From the NCBI RefSeq assembly GCF_036373705.1, contig NC_089852.1, forward strand, positions 28,818,707-28,882,706: a stretch of DNA of 64,000 nt, written 5' to 3'. The translations under genes and the position numbers were made by a program. Source of the DNA: Amia ocellicauda (Eukaryota; Chordata; Actinopteri; Amiiformes; Amiidae). Shown in pieces: positions 11,704 to 24,700 of this stretch. The notes beneath the pieces are model-generated. The model searched no databases. It saw nothing but the letters and a program-made list of their open reading frames with translations, and was not told where the DNA came from. Numbering within the stretch: position 1 is the first letter of the stretch; each line of letters opens with the position of its first letter.

Positions 11704-12331
11704 ATGACTGGCAGGAAGGTGTACATGTGCGCCCTGGTGACGGCACTGGCGGGGGTGTGCCTGGCGCTGCCATTGTCCAGCTCGGGGGGTGTGGTGCTGG
11801 CACACAGGGGCGCAAACGGGGGCACAGCCTGGGCACAGATGCTGGGCAGGCCGACGGAGGGCGGTGGCTGGGGGCAGGGAGCCCTGGGGGGCCGGGTGGC
11901 GAGGCAGGACCGGCTGGGCTCCCTGACTGAGGAGCAACGAGAGTTCATGTCTAAGTACATCCTGCAGACACTCACAGGTAAGGGGGGTTGTGTTTTCACT
12001 TTCCCCCTGGGCTGCCCTGGGTTTTAATTGTACCTGCTGTAGACGTAGAGGGTCCACAGTCTAATGACCACCTGAGTGTTGAGTCGTGGAGCAATCCTAG
12101 TCAGGTCTCTCTTACACCTGCTGGACTGGGGATTGTCTGCCTGCCTTATGCATCTGTCTCTCTATCTCCCCCATCTGTCTGCCTGCCTGTCTGTCTTTGC
12201 CACTGTCCACAGAGATGCTGAACAGGGAGGGCTGTCACGAGGAGAACCCCATCTCCATTTCTGACCGAGACTACCAGGGCTGGATGGACTTTGGCCGGCG
12301 CAGCACAGAGGAGCTGGGGCTGGACTCCTGA
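11704..12331 (+). CDS. gast: Preprogastrin (gastrin/CCK family hormone precursor)
   Basis: CDS join(11704..11977, 12213..12331), 130 codons; a non-coding exon about 11190-11258 ends in a GTAAGG donor. The protein starts with a signal peptide (MTGRKVYMCALVTALAGVCL). Near the C-terminus is DYQGWMDF followed by GRR: the Gly donates the C-terminal amide and the dibasic pair is the processing site. WMDF-amide is the receptor-binding core of gastrin and CCK. Tyr lies seven residues from the amidated Phe, as in CCK; in mammalian gastrin it is six. A single Arg before DYQ is the likely N-terminal cut, giving an octapeptide. The call as gastrin rather than CCK rests on its position between eif1 and hap1. 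Poly(A) signal at 12461-12466. Confidence 0.92.
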
Positions 12332-12460
12332 GCATGCGCCCCCTGCTGGGTGTTGGGCTGACCTGCACCCTGACACTGCCCTTGCTGTGATTCTGCTGCC
12401 AATTCACCTCCACCATTTACTGTACAGATCCCACAGATACAGTAGATAGTATTTATTTTA

Positions 12461-12466
12461 AATAAA
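12461..12466 (+). terminator. gast polyadenylation signal
   Basis: AATAAA 130 bp after the gast stop codon. The 3' end faces the convergent hap1 transcript, whose poly(A) signal is about 480 bp away. Confidence 0.8.
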
Positions 12467-12929
12467 CAAACGCCTTCTGTAATAATCTGTTCCCCTAGTC
12501 TGTATTTTATTTTTTCTGTGCACTCCTGTCAGTGTACTGTAAAGGTGGGGGGAGGCTGTGGTCTGTGACTACACAATGAAGCTAAACCACCTCCTGTTAG
12601 TTCAGTATCCTATCAGTTGTCCTCTTCCTTGGGTTCTGTTACTAACTAACAAACAAAAAAAACACCCAGAATTCAGACTCGAAGACAAGGAGACTAGGAG
12701 CCATTTATTGTTGGGAAGCTTTGCTTTCTTTTTCTCTGTTGGTTCACCCCTCTCATAGTCTGTTCAGATGCTCCACACAGACACTCAGTGCCCGAGACCC
12801 CAGGTCTGCAGTGCCACTCACAGCATTGGCCAGAAACATGGAAAGAAAGACAATTCTTTCCCATGCTGGCCCCCTCCTCTCATCCACCTCTCCTCTCCTC
12901 CAGCTGTAACACCAGTCTCACACCACCAT

Positions 12930-14719
12930 GCAATTTAAAAAAAATACTTTATTGGACAGATGTGATCAGCTTTAATTACAGGACATGTTTGTTTTCAGTG
13001 ATCAGAGTAGTTCAGTGTATAAGCAGGTCTCTCATGCACAGGATGGCTGGCAGACCTGGTGATTGCACACTTTGATTGGACCGTGAACAGAATCGGACAA
13101 AAGAAGAAAACAAAAACACTAAAGCAGACAGTTTGCACGGTTTACAGTTAAAAAAAAAAAAAAAAAAGAAATTGCCAAGCAAGAGGACAGCTTTTGTTTC
13201 CGATGCTGGCTTTTGCTTTGGATGCCATGAGCCTGAGGAGGCGTCCCCCCCCAGCGAAGTCCACCCTGACCTCCCTATAGGAGTGACTGGGGAAGGCTGC
13301 CTTTCGTATTTGCATTTTACAAAGTGTATTTCGTCAGTTAAAAAAAATAATAATAATAATACAGTAAATATCTACATGTATATATACAATACTCTAAGAA
13401 GAAATCCTCATTAAATATGTAAAATCTATTATTTTAAAACTGAGAGGGAGAGCAGTGCGTCTAAACGTCACATGTGAGGGTTGGTGAGTAGTGTGTCAGC
13501 TGGCCCAGTGCTCTCGAGTCAACTACAGTGCAGTACACTCCCCCCCTCTATCTCTGATGCGTCAGTGTCAGTGATGTGAAATTGCCCGCTGTGAGAAGTG
13601 CACCCCGCAATTCTTTGTGTTTAGTGTTCGAACACGTGTCCTTGTGTGGCTTTGTTATTTTAAAATATTAAAAAGGGAAGAAAAGAAAAGAAAGAGAAAT
13701 AATTGGGGGTAATATTACTGTACATGTCATCGAAACACAACAGCAGAGACGTGCTACAAACCGCTACACGGCCTGGCCTCTGCCCTGCAGTCTTCCCGCG
13801 GTGCAGCGAGAGCGAGACTCGCCGGCTCTGGTTTCCACCGGCCCCCGGCAGTATTGCACACAGCTCCAATAAGCTGCCCCATTGCGGAGGCCGAGCACCA
13901 CCCATTCTGGACAAGCAGCATGGCTCTGGAGCACAATGCAACATAGACCCGCAAGGCAGCGTGAACCCAGGTCAGAGTTCACCTCCATGGATCTGCATGG
14001 CCATCCCCCATGCTGCCTTATGCTGCTCCCCTCTGCTTTTCCAGTATGAGTGACCGCACTGGCCTGCGCTACACAGGGTGAGGTCCCAGCCAGGCTATTC
14101 CGGCACTTGGACCACACCCGGAAGTTAACTGATATAAGGGTGGCCACACATGTGTGCGCTTAAACAATAATTCAAGACGAGTTACAAAAAACAATAAAGC
14201 AAACAAAACTGAGCTCACGTCCCTGTCCAACAACACAACAATAACAACAAAAGTGCAATTTGTTTTCCCAGTCTGGTGTACTGGACACATGATAAACCCC
14301 TCAGCAGGGCTGTGTAATAAAATGAAATGTCTCCACACTCTGCCCACCTGCCTTCTAGTGTAAAGTCTGTTTTAATATAAAACAACTGCAAAGCAGGGGG
14401 GTGTCTGAGGGGGTGTGTCAGTTGGGGCCCGAGCGGTCCTGCAGGCACTGCAACTTTTGTCCTTCTAAAAAGCACCGAGCCCCCGTCCCCTGACTCCACA
14501 GCCCTGCAGTGCGTGGACGGGCAGACACACTGCCCCTGTGTGTCCAGGACATCCTTCCTGGGACCCTGAGCCGCCCCCTCCCCCCCACCCCGCCCCACGG
14601 GCAAGGCCAAGGCTGGCGTTTCATTATTGATTAAGTTTAGTTTCCATTGACGTTTTCAAGTTTAGCATTTTTTTTTCTGTGTTTCTGTTCCTTTCCGAGG
14701 TCTCCAGGCTCAGGGTGGG
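12930..14719 (-). other. Probable 3' UTR of hap1
   Basis: Continuous unspliced sequence between the hap1 stop codon at 14720-14722 and the minus-strand AATAAA at 12948-12953. It contains an A/T run near 13149-13167 and no credible coding frame. The extent is inferred from the poly(A) signal alone. Confidence 0.5.
12948..12953 (-). terminator. Probable hap1 polyadenylation signal
   Basis: AATAAA on the minus strand (CCAATAAAGTATT), 1.77 kb after the hap1 stop codon. This is the best signal before gast on that strand. Confidence 0.6.
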
Positions 14720-15909
14720 TCAGCACTCCTCAGTGTTGTCTTCGCAGGGCACCACTCCACGTGCCACCACTTGGGCCAGACCCAGGGACTGCAGCTTCTC
14801 CACTAGGTTGAAGCTGAAAATGTTCTTCTGCCTTCTGGGACTGCCGGTTCTGCTCGGCTCCCCCTGCGTGGCCCTGAGAATGGACCCGGCCAGCTGGGAG
14901 TCAGGCAGGGTCTTGGTGAGCGGGCCACAGCACCGGGGTGCCATGGGGGGCGAGGAGATGGGGTTTTCGGGGGACCCCAGCTCAGCGTTGGTTGGCCCAG
15001 TGTTGACAAGGGTCCGGGGGTAGACAGAAGCTGAGATGCCCTGCTCCTGCAGCAGCCGCACCAGGCCCAGGGAGCAGCAGTGGGAGTGCGTGTGTTCGCG
15101 GAGGTTGGTGGAGGACTCGGAGTGTGGCAGGTGTGGGGTTGGGAGGACTAACCCCTCAGAGCTGCCACGAGAGGACTGGCTGCGAGGACGAACCCTGGGG
15201 GGACAGAGAGAGAGCTGGGTTAAACACACAGCTGAGCTGAGCCCAGGTGCACAGGGTTAGACAATCGGCATAGGCCACAGCAGAGATGCACCCTGCAGCA
15301 TCCCTCCACTGAGACAGGATGGCTGAGCCCTGCATTGACCACTCTCTGTGCATCTACCCATCTTTCCATTTAATCTTTAATTTAATATTTTTAGGGAAGC
15401 TAAAAGAAACACTAGAGTGAAATGATGCTGCTTCCTCACTGTATCTGTTGTCTCTGGGATGAAGCAGTTTGCTCTATAGGATCTAATGCTCTCACACTGG
15501 AGTGGATGAGGGAGGTGCATCTAAGTTTTAAGCTCCAGTGAGTCAGTGGCTCAGCTCAGTCCCCAACTTTCTCTCCCCAGGCTGGGCAGCTCAGTGAAGG
15601 AATGGTGGGGCAACAGGAGCCTGGTGCAGTTAGCTGGGTTAACTGGGTTAACTGGGTTAACTGGGTTAGTTGGGTTAGTTGGGTTAGTTGGGTTAAGGCA
15701 ACTCCACCTGCTGTGCCAGTCTAGCTGCCTGTGGGGGTTAGAGAGAGGCTTGTTAGACAGAGAGACGGGAAGGACAGAGGGGGAGGAGAGAGGGAGAAAG
15801 AGGGGGATACAGGGAGGCTTGGCTATTAAACCCATGCCGACATTCACAGCCTGAGCCACTCAGGCTGTCCCAGCGCAGGTCTGAGGAGACACACACAGAC
15901 ACACACACA

Positions 15910-15944
<35 letters not shown>

Positions 15945-17056
15945 GCCCAGTGCTGCCCGAGCACGGCTGTGGCTTGCATCCTTAATATCGAAGTAAATTT
16001 ATTAATTTTATTTGATTATTCTGAAGAACCAGAACCCCTAAGACCACTCCGATCTGAACTAGTCCACACCACAGTGATGCAGCAGGCTGCACTGGGCCCG
16101 GCCAGACGCCCCCCTCGTCAGGCTGCAGGGAGGCCGCTCCGGGAGGTGAGGGGTTGCACCCGTGTGTGGGGGCCCAGCCGGGGAAGGGGCATGTGACACC
16201 GAGGGAGCGCTTACTGTGGTGACACAGGCTCCTTCAGAGCTGGAGCAGCCTCCGGAGCCAGGGCCCTCCCTGCCTGGAGGAGAGAAAGTGAGGTAGGGTG
16301 AGGGACAGTGGCTGCGGTGCCGGGGCCCAGGTCTGAGCGTGGCGCTCTGTCGAGCGTTGCGCATCACTGCGCTGCACTGTGTGGTGTGTTCTGCTTTGTC
16401 ACTTGCTCAAGAATCGCATTAAGCACATTTCTGTCCTGTCCTCCTGCTGTGTCACTGCAATACTGTACTGCCTGGTACGTGTGTTGCAGCGTGTGTTGCG
16501 TTGTGCAGTGCACGGCCGTGCAGCATTGTGTGCTCTTGCATTGCAATGTACTGCATTGCTTCATTGTGTAGTATTACATAGAAATGTGCTGTGCAGTGCA
16601 ATAAAGTATTGCAGAGTACTGTGTGTTACTGCACTTTATTTCACCGCACTGAACTGTACAGTATTGCAGTGTGCCACATTGCGCACTGGGATGTTTTGCA
16701 CTGATGTCCCTGTCCCCCCCCGCCCCACCAGCCTACCTGTGCGAGAGGGAGGAGAGCTGCAGGGCAGGGTGCAGGATCCGGCATGTGGTGACAGTGTTGG
16801 TGGGGGGGGTCTGGGGCAGGTTGTTACTGGACTGAGGCACTGTGAATGGAGAGGAAGGGAGAGTATGGGGTTAACACACACAATGACAATGGCATGGCAG
16901 TGACCTGCAGGGGAGTGAGAGGGAGTGAGAGAATGAATGAATGAATGAGCAGCAGTGTGATGTGGTGGCGCAGGAGCGGCGAGTGTGAAAATGAGAGAGC
17001 AGGCAGAAGGCAGGGGTGTGATCAGGGCTCTGTGCGTGTGTGTGTGTGTGTGTCGG

Positions 17057-17106
<50 letters not shown>

Positions 17107-20100
17107 AGAAAGAGACTACCAGGTCTTACCCCTGGCCCTGGAGCCGGTCAGCATGGGGAACAGCCCCAGGTCGGGCTCATCCTCCTCCAGGTCATTCAGA
17201 CTGTACACCTGCTCCTGGTCCACCTCCAGCTCCCGGAAGTCTTTGGTGAGAACGCCAGGCCGGGTCAACAGGATCCCACCCAGGTGCGGCCGAGCCAACT
17301 GCTGCCACTGGTGCAGAGTGACCGAGCCTGGGGGAGTGGGGGAGAGAGAAGAGTGGAGAGTGGATTGAGCAAATACACTGACACCAATACGACACACTTG
17401 GTTCCTTCAGAGCAATACGGGCCGACTGTGTGCCAGAAATAACCCTATTGTGTTTTATTTATTTAGATTTTGGTTTTGAGGCAGCGTGAGTAAGGAGCAT
17501 GACCTAGAGCGCACAACCATGGAGCAAGAAACAGTGACTGTCACCCTTGCTGGCTCATGCCTTAGTTGAACAGTAGAGGGCAGCAGAGGACATCGCAGAT
17601 GGTGCTGCTCATGGGAAATCATCCAGCTGCGCCATTAAATCACTGAGTGCTGACGGCAGGAGAGCTTTCAGAGACAGAAGTCAGGCGCCCCAATGGAGAC
17701 CCTGGAGATTTCACTCCTGCTGAGCTTGTCACAGCTGGACTGAACTGGGCCTATTACCAAGACAACTAGCCTGCACTGCCCAGCCCACCTGGCTCTGTGG
17801 CCCCTGTGCTGGTCTCAGGCCCCCTGCAGATGCTGCTGGGCTGCATCTCTCCGCAAGCCTCTGATTCACATGGGTTTTTAGAAGAGACCAGCCCCCCCTC
17901 CGCACTCACCCTCCAGTGGCTTGACAATCTGCAGCCGGTCGGGCAGGCAGGACCGGGAGCCGCTGGACAGGCCGGAGCCGGAGTGCATGGAGCTGCCAGA
18001 GTAGTTGGTGCCGGTGGAGAGGATGCTGTCGTTGGGTGTCAGGAAGCCGCTGGATGCATCGGCCTCGGCCTCACCCTCACACTCACCCTCACCCTGCGCC
18101 GCCAGCGCCTTCAGTTTGCGCTCACGCTCAACCTCGAAAAATGTCTGCTCCGACTCCGAAGCATGGCTCTCCTGCCGCGCAGACAGCCGCCGCAGCGCCG
18201 CAGCCAGGTCTTGCCCCCCTGGGGTGCCCGGCTGGCCCAGCTTCTTGTCTGCCCCCTCGGGCCTGCGGCACACAGATGGACACACAGACACGGTCACAGA
18301 CAGCACTCACATCAGGACACACAGACACGCTGTGCAGTAAGGTAGTGCCAAACAGCAGCACAGCTCACTCACAGCGAGTCGTCGGGCAGCTGGGGGCTGG
18401 CGGGGGTCCTGTCCTCTAGGGTAAGGCTGGCGCAGTCGGAGCCATAGTAGCTGGTGCGCGGCGTGCTGACACGGCTGGAGAGCCCGGACGGGGGGGTGGA
18501 ACCGGGGATCAGCGGCGAAGCGTAGTTAGAGCGCAGCCGCACTGCCTGGTTCACCGCCCTTACGGTCTCGAACACGCGCCAGGGGTGACTCCTGAGGGGA
18601 ACAGTGGCCAGGGGTCAGGGCACCGCACAAAGGAAGTGTAGAAGAGCAGAGCACAAGTGTGTCAGGAGGGGACAGAGTGTGTGTGTGAGAGTGTGTGCTG
18701 AGTGCCCTGTGAGAGTGTGAGGGCAGTGTGCATGCAGTGTGCGTGCCGTGTGTCAGGACGGTGTGCGTAGACACTCACTTGTACTCCGGGGGTGCGGGGC
18801 TGTCCAGGCCCTTCCGCATGGTGCCCTCAATCTCGGCGGCAAGTGAGTCCATGGGGAAGATGGGCAGGGTGCTGTAGCGGGCCACCGTGCTGCTGGGCGC
18901 GCTCTTGTAGCGCAACGTCTTCATGTCCTCCCGTGCCTCCTGCAGCATATTCTCACACTCTGCGTACTTCTCCTGCAGGTCGCTCAGCTGGGGGGGTAAT
19001 AAAAATGATAAATAACCCCCTTTCTCCTCAGATCTACACAGTGAAGCAGTTGAGTCCCGCAGTCAGGAGGCTGATGTGCAGTACCTCTGAGCGGAGCCGG
19101 GCCTGGGCCTCCCGCGATGTGCCCAGGTGCTGACTGAGCTCCTCGTTCTCAGTGGAGAGCTGCGGGGGAAAGAGGAGGCTCGTTCAGCGCTGAAGCATCC
19201 ACACTGCACACAACTCAACTGTCCCTGCTCAGCCTGTGTACAGGAGCTGCTCTGTAATATTGTTGTAATGTAATGCATTTTGCGGTAGGCTGCAGTGTGC
19301 TGTACTGTCCCATGTGTAACTGTGCTGTGTTGCAGTGTGTTACAGTGTGCTGTTGTGCACTCTGGGCTGTGCATGAGACTTACTGTCTTGGCTCGTTGCT
19401 GCAGGTCAACGATCTGCGCGAGCAGCTGACTGATCTCCTCCTGCTGCCGGACCACGTCCTCAGTCTTCCTGGCCAGCTCCTCCGACAGCACACACACCTG
19501 CCTGTTCGATGATGCTGGAGCAGCAAGCGTTAACACAGGTCAGCAACTCCCCTTGCCCACGCGCTCACAAAAGCTTACACACGCTCACAAGCGCTCACAC
19601 GCTCTCACACGCTCTCACACGCTCTCACACGCTCTCACACGCTCTCACACACGGCCCTAGTGAGACACTCACACAGCTCCTGCACACAGTCCATCATCAG
19701 CTGCTGCTCCTGCTCCTCATAATTTGTCGTCTCTGTTGTCAGATTGGTGGCCTGGAGAGCAGAAGAGACAAACAGCCATTACAGAGACTGCTGCCACACA
19801 ACAGGCACAGAGCTTCCCCCACAGGCGACGAGCGGCTGTGTGGTTGCTGTGCCCATGTGATGTGCTCCGGAGTTCGAGTGATTGAGGGAGCTGCCATTTG
19901 CCAGACCACCTCCTTTACACCCTGAGGTTGAGTAAGCCCCACCTCACCACACACAGCTCTCACCTCAGAGCGCAGCTTCAGATTCTCGTCCTCCAGGCCC
20001 TTCAGTTTCTGCTGCAGGAAGTCGTAGTGAAGGTAGTGAGTCAGGGAGATGGATGACTCGTTACGCCTCATCCTGTACAGTAAAAACACAGTGATCAGAC

Positions 20101-21744
20101 TCCCCTGCATACACATGTATATATAGTTAATTTGCAATGGCAGACTTGGCAGTCCACATATTCTGAATATTCAAATTAAGTGTGTGTGTGTTTGTGTGCG
20201 TGTGTGGCCAATGTGTGTACTGTGTGCTCAGTGGTCAGACTCACGGCGTGGAGCAGGTGGAGTTGGGCTCGCTGTCCTCGGCGCTGCTGGTGTACAGCTG
20301 CAGCAGGTCGTCCCGCATGGTCAGCTCATGCCGCAGTTGAGCGATCTGCACAACACAGCAGCGTCACACTGGGGCAGGGCTGGTACACACACACACCTTC
20401 ACACCCACAAACACAAACACTCTCACACACACACAGACACAGACATACACTGACCGACAGACACACAGACTAACCTCCTCTTTGGCCATTTCCAGTTGCT
20501 CGTCCAGCAGCTCGTTCCTCTCAGTCAGCGAGCGGTTCTGCTGCAGGAGGGACTGGCCGATCCGAGCCGCCAGCTCCAGGTCGCTCTCTTTCTGCCAAGA
20601 CACAATGTCACGGCCAGGTCAGTCGCGCTCTGACAAGCACAGCCCTGCAGTGTGCAGTACTGCGCACAACTCCCCAAGTGTTGCACGAGCCCAGATCTGC
20701 AGTGGCCCATTGCCTTGGGGCCGAGTTCTCCAACGCACACACACCATCCACACGCCATCCTTACCTCCTCCAGCAGCTGTGTCACTGCGTCTATGTCATG
20801 GTACGTCTTGGTCACCTGACTGACCCTCTCTGAGCACAGCACTGAGAGGGAACGAGAGAGAGAGAGGGGATTAACATCTACTGCACACTACTGTATAAAA
20901 TGGAAAGATGGGTGGAGGGAGTTATAATCTGCTGCTCAGTCCTGGGGGACCGGGTGGGGTTGGTGGCTGAACTGAGAGGCTTATCAGGTTCCCCAGGATG
21001 ATGTGGTTGTTATTGTTGCTGATGACAAATTGAACCCATCCCTGTGTCACACACTGCTCTTAACTTCAGAATCACTGCAGCCCAGGACAGGGATTCAAAC
21101 CAAAAACACTTACTGCAGGACCACTCAATAACACAGACTGCTGAGTGAATGGATCAATGAATGAATGAATGAATAGACAGACAGGCACAGCACCAGGAAA
21201 CCACTGTAACTGGAATTTAATGAAAGGAACATCAGCCGGGCTTGGTGTCTTACAGCCTGTGTCCCAGCTTTGTGCTTTGCAGGCTGGGCCAGAGCGTCTG
21301 TGTCAGGAGGTGAAGGGCAGAGGACGGGGAGGGGAGTCACAGCCGGCCCCACGCCCGCAACTCAAGTGCAGGGGGATTAAAGTACAGGACAAATTGGGGA
21401 CAGTCAGGGATTTTCGAGTTGTAGGGAACTGGGCCCTCAGCAGAGAATCAACTGATCCTATTATGGCCATTACCCTAAGTCCCTGACACAAGATCGGCTG
21501 CAGGCGTCACAACAGTGTGTCACACAATCAACCGGCGCTGGGGCGGGGGGTCCGCCAGCGGGGACTGTAAGAAGGGGAAGGTTTTATTTTTGGCCTGTCC
21601 TTCCACAACTACCCAGTAGGGGTCAGCCATTGCAGCCCTCGCTTCTGACGGGTTGAAGTGTCTGGGTAAAGGGAAACAAACCATCGGTGATATTCTGTAA
21701 TCGCAGGGACCCACAGCCCTGCCATATTAAAATGAGCACCTTCC

Positions 21745-21785
<41 letters not shown>

Positions 21786-24700
21786 CCGATAAAGCAAAGT
21801 ACATGAAGAAAACAAAACACCAAGCACAGAATGGAGAGAGAGAGAGAGCAGTAACATAGCAGGGCTCTGCAGGAAGGGATCTAGGCCAGCTCAGGAGGGG
21901 GGGAAAAATAGTGTCCAGGCGACGTGGGTCGATGACGCAGGGCTAATCCACAGTGAGCCGCTGTACCTGTGGACTGGGGGCTCAATGGCTCTTTTTATGG
22001 AAGAAGCAAATGAGGGAATGTCTGTCCTGGGCCCCCCCAGCCCCCCCGCCCCGTTAATCGGCTTGGCACGGTGGACAGAACAGGGCGGAGGAGCGTTGAG
22101 ACACTGACTGGGAGGTTAGCGTCTTTGGCATTAGCAGGGTTAGCCAATTAGACCCCCCCAGCACTGACGCAGGCTAAATATTTCTGAATGGGGAAGCAGC
22201 TGGAGCCGTGTTTGGTAGATGGGCACAGACGCACAGCAGCCAAAAACAGCACTGGGATTAAACCAGGGCTCTGAGTGTGAGAGGAGAGTTCACTAGACGG
22301 GATCTCAAATAAGCATGTGTATGTGTGTCTGTGTACATGCATATTTGTTTGTGCACCTGTGTCTGCATGTGTTTCTGCATTTACAGCATGGATATAAATC
22401 TATATATAAACATACCTCACACAATACAACACATGCCTGTTGAGCAGTGCGGTTTCACCCCCAGCATCAGCACTTGCGTTGTGTGTCAGTGTCAGTGTGT
22501 TGTGTCAGTGATAGTGTGTCATTTCTGTTTGCATGACTCTGAAACACAGAGATGACACCAAAAGCTTGGCCTTACAAAGTCTTCAGAGGAAGAACAAATA
22601 AATAAATCTGCTTTTTATTTGGCTGCAGCCCCATTATTTAAGACACAACTCACAACTCTGTGCAGAGTTCCTGCAGTGCTGGGGAGGTGATGGTGGGGTA
22701 GGTGGATAGAAGTATTAATTTAGGAGGGCAGTGTATCCGCATTCTCATGTCTAACACACCATACAGGGCCCTGGGCAGTGACGAGAGAGAGAGAGAGAGA
22801 GGGAGGGAGGGAGGTAGAGGGGGGTAGAGATAGAGAGATAAAGCACCTTAAGTTGAATTTGAAATTGAACTGAGATGGAGGGAGAGAGAGAGAGAGAAAG
22901 AGGGTGGGGGAGAGACTCTGCAAGTGTTCCTCCCAGGCTTTTCCTTATACAGGCAGTATTGTGAAGCAGGTACACAGGGACAGAGAAAACTGTCCTGTTC
23001 AAACTCAGTGAAAGAGTGAGCAGCAGTCTGATATAATGGACCGACAGTGGATCAGAGGGAGTTTCCTCCATCTTTCTCTCTCTCTATCTCTCTCTGTGCC
23101 TGGTAGTTTGTTAGTCACTGCAATGCAGATTGTGTCCACCACCCTTGTCCCTGTCCCCCCTCCCTCCATAGTTCTCTCCGTTTCCTCCGCACTGTCTTCT
23201 CTAGGGCAGCTGAGGGGAACCAATCAGAGGAAGGATTGGGGGTCCTGCTGGCTGCCTATTGTCTGATGCACTGTACTGGTACGTGCTGACCCACACGTTC
23301 ACTCGGTTTACTAGCTCAGCTCTCGGGCTGCAGATGGAAGCTCCCCCCCACCTCAATCACCCCTGCACCCTCTACGCCCTCTCATTTCTCACCCCATCTC
23401 ATCCCCACATAATCACTTATGACCAGGAAAGGCAGCCATGTGGGAGCCCAGCTCCTCCGCCACCCCACTATAACTGTTGCTAATTGGGGTCAAAGGTCAC
23501 TCTGGCTGAGTTCAAGGAGTACCAGCTTCAACGAGCTACGTGTGGAGTCTCCCTGTTTACCCCACTCTTCCTGCCTTTGTGTCTTGCTTAATAAGGATTA
23601 GCTACTATTCCCTAATAGCAGCCTTTGTAAACATCTCAGGAATGCATGCACGCACACACACACACACACACTGAACCAGCCCTCCTGTTCCCACTCGTTG
23701 TGCTCCTCAGGTTCAGTCTGTATGTGGTGTGGGATTCCCCGGCACTCTACCAAACCTCTGCCAAACAGGTAAACACACAGAGTCAAATCAGTTTCCCTGC
23801 CAGCTCTGTTCAGCACGAATCACCCTCAATGCTGTCTAGGCAGGTAGTGAACATGCTTCAGGGACCGGTACCCCGACACCCAGTGAGCACACAAAGCACT
23901 GCCTCTCTCACCCATCACTCCCAGTGCACTGCACCAGACAGACAGAGAGAGGCAGGGGCTGCAGAAAAGATCCCTCTATCCAAAGTCACCTTCCACATGC
24001 ACTGCCATCGATTGCATTCAGCTTAAGGCAGTTTAAATCGAGAAAGACTCACTCACACACAGACGCACACAATACACTCTGCAGTAGCAAGTGGAGCACA
24101 ATCTCCCTGCCACTCTGAGTCTGACAACAGCCTGGCACCCTGGAGTCCCTGCCACCAGCACAGCCCCCTGAGGAGCCCCAGCCCTGCAGCGTGGGGCTTG
24201 GAAACTGGAGGTCCTGTGCTCCTGAGGACTGGGTCACAGGCATGCCCAGCCAAGCACCTACTGGAGAAACTAATCCTGCGCCAGGGGGAACATCTGTACC
24301 AAGCAGCCAGCGTCTCTCTGCCAGACCCTACCAGTTATATTTGCCACACATCCCAGACCAAGCCCCAGCAGTGCAGATCAACCTGCACAACGTCTAAAGG
24401 GCTTTACTGCTCCGGCCACAACAAAGGAGCGTCCTGTCCACCCTCTCCATTGCTCACACCTGCGTCAGACCACAATAAGTGCCACCACTCCAGCCCTGAA
24501 GCAGCAGCGGTCACCCCTGTCACACAACCTGCCAGACAGGACCCAGGGGTCTCTACAACAGACAGTGCCAGCACTGACTATCCCCTTCTACCTACAGGGT
24601 GCAGACAGCTCTGACCACAGCCCCAGGCCCTGCGGCTGCAGTGGCAGCTCCTTACCATCCTCCAGCGCTCTGCACAGCCCCTCCGAGTTGTTCTCAGCGT

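Noticed and set aside
16215-16269. 55-nt block as a constitutive hap1 exon
   Set aside because: Its inclusion breaks the frame with the final exon, while exclusion gives a perfect phase match. Kept only as a possible cryptic exon.
19561-19652. CRISPR-like regular array
   Set aside because: The 10-bp units are contiguous with no spacers, and this is vertebrate DNA; it is a minisatellite.
21085-21110. tRNA-derived SINE B box (GGTTTGAATCC on the minus strand)
   Set aside because: A lone B-box-like word without an A box, a tRNA-like fold or a defined SINE tail at a suitable distance.
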